From: an uncultured Loktanella sp.
Lineage (GTDB): Bacteria; Pseudomonadota; Alphaproteobacteria; Rhodobacterales; Rhodobacteraceae
Direction of reading: 5' to 3'
Assembly (NCBI GenBank): GCA_913061335.1
Contig: CAJXTP010000199.1
Coordinates: 1-5,463, forward strand
DNA length: 5,463 nucleotides
This document shows positions 1-5,421 of the stretch, piece after piece. The position numbers and the translations under genes were made by a program. Below the pieces are notes generated by a model. It saw only the letters and a list, made by a program, of their open reading frames with translations. It was not told the DNA's origin and ran no database searches. Every line of letters starts with the position of its first letter. The first letter of the stretch is position 1.

Positions 1-48
1 CGAGATGTAGAGAGGTCTCGTGGGCTCGGAGATGTGTATAAGAGACAG
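1..48 (+). other. Nextera (Tn5) i7-side adapter, not genomic
   Basis: Positions 1-6 match the end of the Illumina P7 primer (CGAGAT). Positions 7-14 (GTAGAGAG) sit exactly in the i7 index slot and, from memory, match Nextera index N707. Positions 15-29 are the i7-side linker GTCTCGTGGGCTCGG, and 30-48 are the 19-bp Tn5 mosaic end AGATGTGTATAAGAGACAG. Genomic sequence begins at 49. Translating the adapter gives a false peptide containing MCIRDR in the plus-strand frame that starts at position 20. This looks like untrimmed read-through retained by the assembler. Confidence 0.98.
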
Positions 49-446
49 ACGCATTGCAAACCCAGATCCGCCTGCCCCACGACGCTGCCCTGCGCGAAAT
101 AAACTTTGGTGCATGGGATGGATTGACCTTCCCGCAGGCCGAGGCAAGAGACCCCAATCTGCTGCGCGCCTATTGGGAAACGCCCGGCGACATAGCCCCG
201 CCCGACGGCGAAAGCTGGAATGCAGTGCGCGCGCGCGTTAACGCCGCCATAGATTGGCACATCGCGCTTGGGCACAGTGACCTGATTGTCGTCGCGCATT
301 TCGGGGTGATTTTGACCCAAGTCCAGCGGGCATTGGGCATCACTTCCTTCGCGGCCTTTGGGCACAAAATCGGCAACCTGTCTGTGACCAAAATTGAGGC
401 GACCGCCACGGGTTGGACCGCCCCAATCATCAATCACATCGCGTGA
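49..446 (+). CDS. Histidine phosphatase family protein, 5' truncated (CobC/phosphoglycerate-mutase-like)
   Basis: This is the C-terminal part of a histidine phosphatase superfamily protein, about 131 residues, ending in TGA at 444-446. The N-terminal part with the catalytic RHG histidine, roughly 60 residues judging from the usual ~190-200 aa length, lies beyond the adapter junction at 49. A TTG at 54 could be called as a start, but the homology-like sequence runs straight into the adapter, so it is an internal Leu codon. Visible family features, counted from that codon: REINFGAWDG at about 14-23 (the LREidFGxWEG signature), GESW at about 52-55 with the acidic residue following the PPxGES pattern of CobC-like members, and VAHFGVI at about 80-86 with the second catalytic histidine (here HFG rather than the commoner HxG with a small residue). 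CobC-like enzymes remove phosphate from alpha-ribazole phosphate in cobalamin synthesis. The substrate here cannot be decided, and no cobalamin genes are in view. The GST gene follows after 58 bp on the same strand. Confidence 0.88.
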
Positions 447-504
447 TGGCATAGCCCACGCATTGTCGTTGGTGAAAATAGCGAGCGCCATATAGCGTCG
501 CGCC

Positions 505-1380
505 ATGACTTATAAACTTTACCTCGGCAATCGCCTATATTTTAGCTGGTCCATCGCGGCCTATTTGATGTTCAACCGATTTGGCTTGGAGGATCAGGTC
601 AAAACAACCATTTTGCGTCCGCAATCAGAGACCGCATTGCGCCCGATGATGACAGGCCTTGCGCCAGCACGGACGCTACCCACCGCGATCACCCCCGAAG
701 GCGCGATCTTGAACGACAGCATGGCCATCGCCGAAGAATTGGCCAGCCGTCACCCTGACATCGCTTTCTGGCCAACTGATCCGCTGGCACGCGGCACCGC
801 ACGCGCACTTGCCAATGAAATGCATTCAAGCTTTGGCGGATTACGCGGTAATTGGCCAGTGAACCTGCGCACCGCCTACACCACCGTCACCCCGCCCGAT
901 AACATCGCAGCAGAGCTGGACCGGATGGAGGAAATCTGGACACATGCGCGTAAAGTCACAGGCGCAACTGGTCCGTGGCTTTGCGGGGAATATTGCATCG
1001 TTGACGCGATTTTTGCACCGATGGCCACGCGGCTGGCCACCTACGGATTTGACACGCGCCCAACGACCAAGGCTTATGTTGCAGCGCATTTGGCCGATCC
1101 GTCTTTGCGTCGTTGGCGGGCGATGGGGCTGGCAAACGAGCATCCCTTGGCAGCTTTTGAAATAGATCTGCCTCAGGTGGCTTGGCGCGGTCCGACACCG
1201 ATGACAGCGATCGCCGTAGAACATGGGACGCCGGAAAATGACGCCTGCCCCTATTCAGGCTTACCCATCACGCATCTGTTGTCCTTGGATGGTCGCATAT
1301 TTGGGTTCTGCAACGTATTCTGCCGCGACAAAACCGTGAATGATCCGGCGGCTTGGCCCCAATTCATGGCACTTCTTTAG
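505..1380 (+). CDS. Glutathione S-transferase-like protein with C-terminal Cys-rich extension
   Basis: A complete 291-aa cytosolic GST-like protein. Residues 3-80 form the thioredoxin-like domain: YLGNRLYFSWS at 6-16 resembles the N-x-x-x-S-x-W-S active-site strand of bacterial GSTs, TLP at 57-59 supplies the likely cis-proline, and NDSMAIAEEL at 70-79 is the glutathione-gamma-glutamyl binding (E/D)S motif. Residues about 90-215 form the helical C-terminal domain, with ANEMHSSFGGLRGNWPVNLR at 103-122 and GEYCIVDAIFAPM at 161-173 (N-capping/hydrophobic staple region). From about 225 onward the protein carries an additional tail with CPYSG at 248-252 and FCNVFCRDKTV at 268-278, which most GSTs lack. 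The ATG at 505 is the first in-frame start after an in-frame TAG at 493-495. No good Shine-Dalgarno precedes it. gshB, the glutathione-synthesis gene, is in the same neighbourhood on the other strand, but that does not prove a functional link. The physiological substrate is unknown. Confidence 0.92.
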   Translation: MTYKLYLGNRLYFSWSIAAYLMFNRFGLEDQVKTTILRPQSETALRPMMTGLAPARTLPTAITPEGAILNDSMAIAEELASRHPDIAFWPTDPLARGTARALANEMHSSFGGLRGNWPVNLRTAYTTVTPPDNIAAELDRMEEIWTHARKVTGATGPWLCGEYCIVDAIFAPMATRLATYGFDTRPTTKAYVAAHLADPSLRRWRAMGLANEHPLAAFEIDLPQVAWRGPTPMTAIAVEHGTPENDACPYSGLPITHLLSLDGRIFGFCNVFCRDKTVNDPAAWPQFMALL

Positions 1381-1385
1381 GTTAC

Positions 1386-1435
1386 GTTAACCTTTCTTAA
1401 ACCGACAACGCCTACCCGTTAACCAAGTTAACCAG
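1386..1435 (+). promoter_or_regulatory. Cluster of three GTTAACC boxes upstream of comM (possible CtrA sites)
   Basis: The 65-bp gap before comM holds GTTAACC at 1386-1392, 1418-1424 and 1427-1433. The last two are a 9-bp tandem repeat with one mismatch (GTTAACCAA then GTTAACCAG). A further TTAA at 1397-1400 follows the first box after 6 nt. TTAACC is the core of the alphaproteobacterial CtrA half-site (TTAACCAT; full site TTAA-N7-TTAA). The spacings seen here are N6 (1387-1400) and N5 (1419-1431), not the canonical N7, so the assignment is tentative. I find GTTAACC nowhere else in the window on either strand. The last box ends 12 nt before the comM ATG, next to its ribosome-binding site. Confidence 0.5.
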
Positions 1436-1445
1436 TGGGGACGCA

Positions 1446-2960
1446 ATGGCCGCGATCACATATACAGTCGCCTTTGAAGGGATCGAGGCCCGCATGGTCG
1501 AGGTGCAATGCGCCATCGCCCCCGGCATCCCTGCGTTCGCCATTGTCGGACTGCCTGACAAAGCCGTAACAGAGGCCCGCGAACGGGTCCGCGCCGCCCT
1601 ATCAGCCATGGCAATCGCACTGCCATCGAAGCGGATCACGATCAATATGTCGCCGGCTGACTTGCCTAAAATCGGGTCTCACTTCGACCTGCCAATCGCG
1701 GTGGCCCTGCTTGCTGCGCTCGAAATCATCCCGATGGACGACGCCGCACAGACCGTGGCACTGGGGGAATTGTCGCTAAACGGCGACCTCGTATCGGTGC
1801 ACGGGGCGCTGCCCGCCGCAATGGCCGCAGCAGGTGAAAACCGCCAGCTTTTATGCCCGCAAACCTGCGGCGCAGAGGCCGCTTGGGTTGGCGATGCCCG
1901 CGTCATCGCACCACGCAGTTTGGCCGACATGATCCGGCATTTTAACGGCCAATCGATCATCCCACCATCGCAACCAGGCGAGGTCCAGCACGGCAATTCG
2001 ACCCGCGACATGTCCGAAGTCAAAGGCCAAGAACGGGCCAAACGGGCGCTAGAAATTGCGGCCGCAGGGCGGCACCATTTGCTGCTTGTCGGGCCACCGG
2101 GGTCAGGAAAATCCATGTTGGCGGCACGTATTCCGGGCATCTTGCCGCCGCTTACGCCGACCGAGGCGCTCGAGACATCGATGATCCATTCAGTGTCTGG
2201 CCTATTGGACGCAGGCGGGATCAACCGCGAGCGCCCGTTCCGCGAACCGCATCACACCGCATCGATGGCTGCAATCGTCGGCGGCGGGCGCGGCGCAAAA
2301 CCGGGCGAAATCAGCCTCGCCCACAACGGCGTGTTGTTCATGGACGAATTTCCTGAATTCCCCCGCACCGTGCTAGAAACACTGCGCCAGCCGCTAGAGA
2401 CCGGTGAAGTCGTCGTGGCCCGCGCCAACGCGCATATAAAATACCCCTGCAAATTCATGCTGGTAGCTGCCGCAAACCCGTGCAAATGCGGATATCTGAC
2501 GGACGCTGGTCGTGCCTGTTCGCGGGCCCCCATCTGCGGCGAAGACTATATGGGGCGTATTTCGGGGCCCTTGATGGACCGGTTCGACCTGCGGGTCGAA
2601 GTCCCGCCTGTGGCGTTTACCGACCTCGATTTACCGCAAGACGGCGAAAGTTCCGAAAGCATCGGCGCGCGGGTGAACAAGGCACGCATGGCGCAAACGG
2701 ACCGCTTTACGGGCAAGGATCATTTGCGCGTCAACGCGGATGCAGAAGGCAAAGTGTTGGACGAAATCGCCACACCAGACGCCGAAGGCCGTGCGCTGTT
2801 AACTCGCGTCGCCGAACGGTTTGGATTGTCGGCGCGCGGATACCACCGTGTTTTGCGGGTTGCGCGCACGATTGCGGATTTAGACGGATCAGACGGCGTC
2901 CGGCACCCGCATATTCCGGAGGCCGTCAGTTACCGGTTGGCATTGTCCAAGGACGATTAA
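1446..2960 (+). CDS. comM: YifB/ComM family Mg-chelatase-like AAA+ ATPase
   Basis: A complete 504-aa protein, the normal length for this family. Residues 1-165 are the Lon-protease-like N-terminal domain characteristic of YifB (GIPAFAIVGLPDKAVTEARE at 27-46, ITINMSPADLPKIGSHFDLP at 64-83). Residues about 188-390 are the Mg-chelatase-type AAA+ core: EVKGQERAKRALEIAAAGRHH at 191-211, Walker A GPPGSGKS at 216-223, REPHHTAS at 266-273, Walker B GVLFMDE at 295-301 and RISGPLMDRFDLRVEV at 371-386. Cysteines C346, C348, C358 and C364 form the family's probable metal-binding cluster. The C-terminal lid holds SARGYHRVLRVARTIADL at 462-479, with the sensor-2-like arginine. In Vibrio cholerae ComM is a hexameric helicase that drives branch migration when incoming DNA is integrated during natural transformation; the same role is inferred here. 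ATG 1446 is preceded by GTGGGG at 1435-1440 with a 5-nt spacer and gives the expected N-terminus. The stop overlaps the convergent gshB stop. Confidence 0.96.
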   Translation: MAAITYTVAFEGIEARMVEVQCAIAPGIPAFAIVGLPDKAVTEARERVRAALSAMAIALPSKRITINMSPADLPKIGSHFDLPIAVALLAALEIIPMDDAAQTVALGELSLNGDLVSVHGALPAAMAAAGENRQLLCPQTCGAEAAWVGDARVIAPRSLADMIRHFNGQSIIPPSQPGEVQHGNSTRDMSEVKGQERAKRALEIAAAGRHHLLLVGPPGSGKSMLAARIPGILPPLTPTEALETSMIHSVSGLLDAGGINRERPFREPHHTASMAAIVGGGRGAKPGEISLAHNGVLFMDEFPEFPRTVLETLRQPLETGEVVVARANAHIKYPCKFMLVAAANPCKCGYLTDAGRACSRAPICGEDYMGRISGPLMDRFDLRVEVPPVAFTDLDLPQDGESSESIGARVNKARMAQTDRFTGKDHLRVNADAEGKVLDEIATPDAEGRALLTRVAERFGLSARGYHRVLRVARTIADLDGSDGVRHPHIPEAVSYRLALSKDD

Positions 2961-2968
2961 CGCCGTCC
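2951..2968. repeat. Short inverted repeat spanning the comM/gshB stop codons
   Basis: GGACG at 2951-2955 and CGTCC at 2964-2968 are perfect 5-bp arms around an 8-nt loop that contains the shared TTAA stop. As RNA this could fold on either transcript. There is no U tract directly after it on either strand, so it does not qualify as a standard intrinsic terminator. It is the only hairpin-like element I see at this convergent junction, and it may be chance. Confidence 0.25.
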
Positions 2969-3895
2969 CTCGATCGCTTCCCAGATTTTTGCGGTCACAT
3001 TAGTGCCTTCGAACCGTTCCAATTCTTGAAGGCCTGTCGGGGATGTCACATTGATTTCGGTCAGCCAGTCACCGATCACGTCGATCCCCACAAACACTTG
3101 ACCCTTTTCGCGCAAAAGCGGGCCTATGGCGGCGCAAATCTCTAGGTCGCGGTCGGTCAGGTCCACCTTTTCAGGACGACCACCGACATGCATGTTCGAT
3201 CGCGTTTCACCTGCGGCAGGGACACGGTTAATCGCACCAACGGGTTCGCCGTCGACAAGAATGACGCGCTTGTCGCCTTTGGACACGTCAGGCAGAAATT
3301 TTTGCATAATCAGCGGCTCGCGGTTAATGCCCGCAAACATCTCGTGCAGGGACGCAAGGTTGCTGTCGCCTTGGCTAAGTTTGAAAACGCCAGCACCGCC
3401 GTTGCCATAAAGCGGCTTAAGGATAACATCGCCGTGGCGGGCGCGAAATTCCTTAAGCGTTTCCAGATCACGGGCGATCATCGTTGGTGGCGTCAAATCA
3501 GGGAAGTTTAGCACCAACAGTTTTTCAGGATAATTACGCACCCAAAACGGGTCGTTCACGACCAACGTGTCAGGGTGGATCATGTCCAGAATGTGGGTCG
3601 TCGTAATATAACCCATGTCAAATGGCGGGTCTTGACGCAGCCAAACGACATCAAAGTCAGACAGATCTACCTCGACTTCATCGCCTAGCCGGAAATGGTC
3701 ACCGTGCACGCGCTGAACGGTCACAGGCCAGCCTTTGGCGGTGACGCGCCCTTCTTGATAGGCCAGCTTATCGGGCGTGTAGTAAAACAACGAATGGCCG
3801 CGCGCCTGCGCCTCTTCCATAATGCGGAACGTACTGTCCCCGTCGATATTGATCGGACCAATCGGGTCCATTTGGATGGCGACTTTTAGGGGCAT
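2957..3895 (-). CDS. gshB: Glutathione synthase (ATP-grasp)
   Basis: A complete 312-aa cytosolic enzyme of usual family length. It joins gamma-glutamylcysteine and glycine using ATP, the second step of glutathione synthesis. The N-terminal segment KVAIQMDPIGPINIDGDSTF at 4-23 is the typical prokaryotic GshB opening (MDPixxInxxkDSTf). WLRQDPPFDMGYITTTHILD at 85-104 and VNDPFWVRNYPEKL at 113-126 are substrate-domain signatures. The ATP-grasp part shows ILKPLYGNGGAGVF at 158-171 (Lys160 and the flexible Gly-rich loop), GDKRVILVDGEPVGAINRVP at 207-226, NMHVGG at 234-239 and the metal/ATP-binding TEINVTSPTG at 279-288. ATG 3895-3893 has the ribosome-binding site GAGGT (complement of 3901-3905) 5 nt upstream, which fixes the start. 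It lies 66 bp downstream of yraN on the same strand, probably as the last gene of the rsmI-yraN-gshB operon. A weak internal promoter in that gap cannot be excluded. The stop overlaps that of comM. Confidence 0.97.
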   Translation of the reverse strand: MPLKVAIQMDPIGPINIDGDSTFRIMEEAQARGHSLFYYTPDKLAYQEGRVTAKGWPVTVQRVHGDHFRLGDEVEVDLSDFDVVWLRQDPPFDMGYITTTHILDMIHPDTLVVNDPFWVRNYPEKLLVLNFPDLTPPTMIARDLETLKEFRARHGDVILKPLYGNGGAGVFKLSQGDSNLASLHEMFAGINREPLIMQKFLPDVSKGDKRVILVDGEPVGAINRVPAAGETRSNMHVGGRPEKVDLTDRDLEICAAIGPLLREKGQVFVGIDVIGDWLTEINVTSPTGLQELERFEGTNVTAKIWEAIEGRR

Positions 3896-3961
3896 GGCAG
3901 ACCTCGATGCAATAACTGGTCTATGTTACATGGCGCAAGCAGTGGGTGGGTTCAACCGTTG

Positions 3962-4318
3962 CTATCCCGCGTCAAATGCATTTTCGATGATTTGCACGTC
4001 ACCGATACCATTCACCAGCGCCAGATCAAAGCGCACATCTGTCAACTGACCCATTGGTTCACCTGCCAGAAATTCAGACCCTGCAGCGACCAACCTGTCC
4101 ATCTGACGACGCTGTAGCCGTGTGGCGGCCCGCGCAAAACTTGCGCTTTTCTTAACCTCGACGAACACGACTTGGGCGCCATTGCGCATGATCAAATCAA
4201 TCTCGCCGCCCGCCCCGCGCCAGCGTTTGGCAGCAAACACATGGGCGCGGTCGGTGTAGTCACGTGCAACGATATCTTCGGCGACGCGGCCTGCATGATA
4301 TCCGGTCAGTCCTGTCAA
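3962..4318 (-). CDS. yraN: YraN family (UPF0102) endonuclease-like protein, TTG start
   Basis: A 118-aa protein matching the YraN/UPF0102 family in length and motifs: GRVAEDIVARDY at 10-21 (the G-x-x-AE...Y opening), KRWRGAGGEIDLIM at 31-44 and VVFVEVKKSASF at 50-61. E39, D41, E54 and K56 form the D/E-xK active-site arrangement of the restriction-endonuclease-like (Holliday-junction-resolvase-like) fold. A nuclease role is inferred from that fold; the cellular function of the family is not settled. The start is TTG at 4318-4316. The next in-frame codon upstream is a TGA stop and no ATG or GTG lies before the conserved region, so TTG is forced. It overlaps the rsmI stop (TTGA, 4315-4318), which suggests translational coupling. 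It is followed by gshB after 66 bp. Confidence 0.92.
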   Translation of the reverse strand: MTGLTGYHAGRVAEDIVARDYTDRAHVFAAKRWRGAGGEIDLIMRNGAQVVFVEVKKSASFARAATRLQRRQMDRLVAAGSEFLAGEPMGQLTDVRFDLALVNGIGDVQIIENAFDAG

Positions 4319-5175
4319 TCATCGTCTCCTAGGCTCAAGGCCATTTGATACACTTGCCTGCGCGGCAATCCCAAGGCACCGGCCACAATCGTCGCCGCGT
4401 CTTTGACCCGCATCGTTTTCATCGCATCACGCAAAGCGGTTTCGACATCCACCTCGGCGACGTCTGTGGCACCCGCGCGCCCAACAAGCACAACCAATTC
4501 GCCTTTAACCGTGCGATCATCAAATTCCGCAACCAGTTCATTCAGCGACCCGCGCTGCGTTTCTTCGAACTTTTTCGTCAACTCGCGACAGACAACTGCC
4601 TGCCGATCACCACCCAAAACATCGCGCAGACTGTTTAACATCGCGCTAACGCGTTTGGGGCTTTCATAGAAAACCAGCGTAAACGGCGTGTCGCGCAACT
4701 GTGCAATCTCGGTTTCGCGTTGCTGTTTGCTGGACGGCAAAAACCCGACAAATGCAAACCTGTCAGTGGGCAGGCCAGACACGGTCAAGGCGGCCAACAC
4801 CGCTGATGCCCCCGGTGCGGTGGTCACAGGCAAGCCCGCCTCAATAACAGCCCGGCCCATTTCATAGCCGGGATCAGCGATCAACGGGGTGCCCGCCTCT
4901 GATACATATGCCACCGATTTGCCGTCGATGATCGCGTCAACGAACCGCTGCGTCGCCGCATCATGTGTATGATCGTGAAAAGCAAGGACATGCCGCCCGT
5001 TCAAAGGCACCCCGTGGATTTCCATCAGCTTGCGAGCTGTACGCGTATCTTCGGCCGCCAAAACATCAGCAGAGGCTAAAATATCCAATCCTCGCAACGT
5101 CATATCTCGCGCGGACCCAATCGGGGTTGCGACAAAATACAAACCAGCGGAGAGCGGCTTGGTGATAAAATTCAT
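4315..5175 (-). CDS. rsmI: 16S rRNA (cytidine(1402)-2'-O)-methyltransferase RsmI
   Basis: A complete 286-aa SAM-dependent tetrapyrrole-methylase-fold enzyme that 2'-O-methylates C1402 in the 16S rRNA decoding centre. Motifs in order: GLYFVATPIG at 11-20, AEDTR at 41-45, AYVSEAGTPLIADPGYEM at 89-106, TAPGASAVLAALTVSGLPTD at 119-138, FYESPKRV at 169-176 and CRELTKKFEETQRGSL at 196-211. Residues about 245-283 form the small C-terminal domain (ALRDAMKTMRVKDAATIV, then LPRRQVYQMALSL). The frame stays open upstream to 5436, but those 87 extra residues are not part of the protein: they start in the adapter (MYKRQ) and run antisense through the lipoprotein gene. The true start is ATG 5175-5173, with AAGGG (complement of 5183-5187) 7 nt upstream. 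The usual SDAGTP motif reads SEAGTP here (Glu92). The gene leads a minus-strand unit with yraN and gshB. Confidence 0.96.
   Translation of the reverse strand: MNFITKPLSAGLYFVATPIGSARDMTLRGLDILASADVLAAEDTRTARKLMEIHGVPLNGRHVLAFHDHTHDAATQRFVDAIIDGKSVAYVSEAGTPLIADPGYEMGRAVIEAGLPVTTAPGASAVLAALTVSGLPTDRFAFVGFLPSSKQQRETEIAQLRDTPFTLVFYESPKRVSAMLNSLRDVLGGDRQAVVCRELTKKFEETQRGSLNELVAEFDDRTVKGELVVLVGRAGATDVAEVDVETALRDAMKTMRVKDAATIVAGALGLPRRQVYQMALSLGDDD
4326..4330 (-). promoter_or_regulatory. Shine-Dalgarno AGGAG for the yraN TTG start
   Basis: On the minus strand the complement of 4326-4330 reads AGGAG, 7 nt before the TTG at 4318. It lies inside the last codons of rsmI. An ATG two bases from the rsmI end (4322-4320) is nearer to this site but is in another frame, so the good spacing and the frame together support TTG as the yraN start. 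Confidence 0.7.
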
Positions 5176-5201
5176 AACTGGACCCTTGTGGCTGAGACAG
5201 T

Positions 5202-5229
5202 AGTATGGTTCCCGAGTGAAGACCAACAA
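5202..5229 (-). promoter_or_regulatory. Candidate sigma-70-type promoter for rsmI
   Basis: On the minus strand TTGTTG (complement of 5224-5229) and CATACT (complement of 5202-5207) are separated by 16 nt, a weak match to TTGACA/TATAAT. It would place transcription initiation roughly 20 nt before the rsmI ATG, leaving room for its ribosome-binding site. The 109-bp intergenic region 5176-5284 must also hold the promoter of the divergent lipoprotein gene. A TTGACT at 5237-5242 is present on the plus strand, but I see no convincing -10 at the right distance. Confidence 0.3.
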
Positions 5230-5269
5230 GGCGCAATTGACTGCACCATAAATTAAGTCACGCCACCAA

Positions 5270-5276
5270 GAGGGAG
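5270..5276 (+). promoter_or_regulatory. Shine-Dalgarno GAGGGAG for the lipoprotein gene
   Basis: A purine-rich GAGGGAG lies 8 nt before the ATG at 5285. Together with the signal peptide it supports this start and plus-strand coding here, against the minus-strand extension of the rsmI frame. Confidence 0.65.
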
Positions 5277-5284
5277 TTTTACCT

Positions 5285-5421
5285 ATGTTTGCCCGTTTAC
5301 CCAGTACCCGCAAGGCGGTTGCATATATTTTTGCGCTAATGTCATTTGTGTGGCTTGCCGCATGTGAGCCGATGGGCCCTGCCAATGACAACAACGGCCG
5401 ACGCATCAATCCAAACGCGAC
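5285..5421 (+). CDS. Lipoprotein N-terminus, probable penicillin-binding-protein activator (LpoA/YraM-like), 3' truncated
   Basis: Only the first 45 codons plus two bases are present before the adapter at 5422. Read on, the frame would hit a false TAG inside the i5 index at 5456-5458. The peptide begins MFARLPSTRKAVAYIF, a positively charged n-region and hydrophobic core, followed by WLAACEP with a lipobox LAAC (Cys27) and Glu at +2. This is a type II (lipoprotein) signal peptide. After it comes a Gly/Asn-rich linker ending RINPNA, where alphaproteobacterial LpoA-like proteins typically continue into a periplasmic-binding-protein-like domain. Identification as PBP activator rests on the divergent position next to rsmI (as lpoA is in E. 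coli) and on this N-terminal style; the diagnostic domain is off the contig. E. coli LpoA is an outer-membrane lipoprotein that stimulates PBP1A. Lipoprotein status is well supported, the exact family less so. Confidence 0.75.

Noticed and set aside
54..56. TTG as the start of the histidine phosphatase
   Set aside because: Starting there would lack the catalytic RHG segment, and the frame is open to the adapter junction at 49. The gene is truncated, not short.
20..241. Plus-strand open frame starting in the left adapter (MGSEMCIRDR...)
   Set aside because: It starts in adapter sequence, is in another frame over the histidine phosphatase, and has low-complexity Arg/Pro-rich shadow composition.
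481..501. Imperfect hairpin (GCGA, bulged G, CGC / GCG, TCGC, loop CATATA) just before the GST ATG
   Set aside because: Only 7 pairs with a bulge in GC-rich sequence. It could lower translation of a gene that lacks a clear ribosome-binding site, but nothing distinguishes it from chance.
841..1224. Minus-strand frames antisense to the GST gene
   Set aside because: Cys/Arg-rich shadow translations of a clear GST frame with no independent support.
1679..2224. 181-codon minus-strand open frame antisense to comM
   Set aside because: Its residue bias (Ser/Ala/Pro) is that expected from antisense of GC-rich coding DNA. It lies wholly inside the conserved YifB coding region and has no ribosome-binding site or motif I recognise.
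2480..3145. 221-codon plus-strand open frame across the end of comM and the 3' part of gshB
   Set aside because: It overlaps two well-supported genes in other frames, is Arg/Gly-rich with no recognisable motif, and crosses the convergent junction. It is a shadow frame.
3896..3961. Possible internal promoter before gshB on the minus strand (TTGAAC with a TGTAAC-like -10)
   Set aside because: The best spacing is about 19 nt and the -10 is poor. The 66-bp gap is compatible with simple operon read-through.
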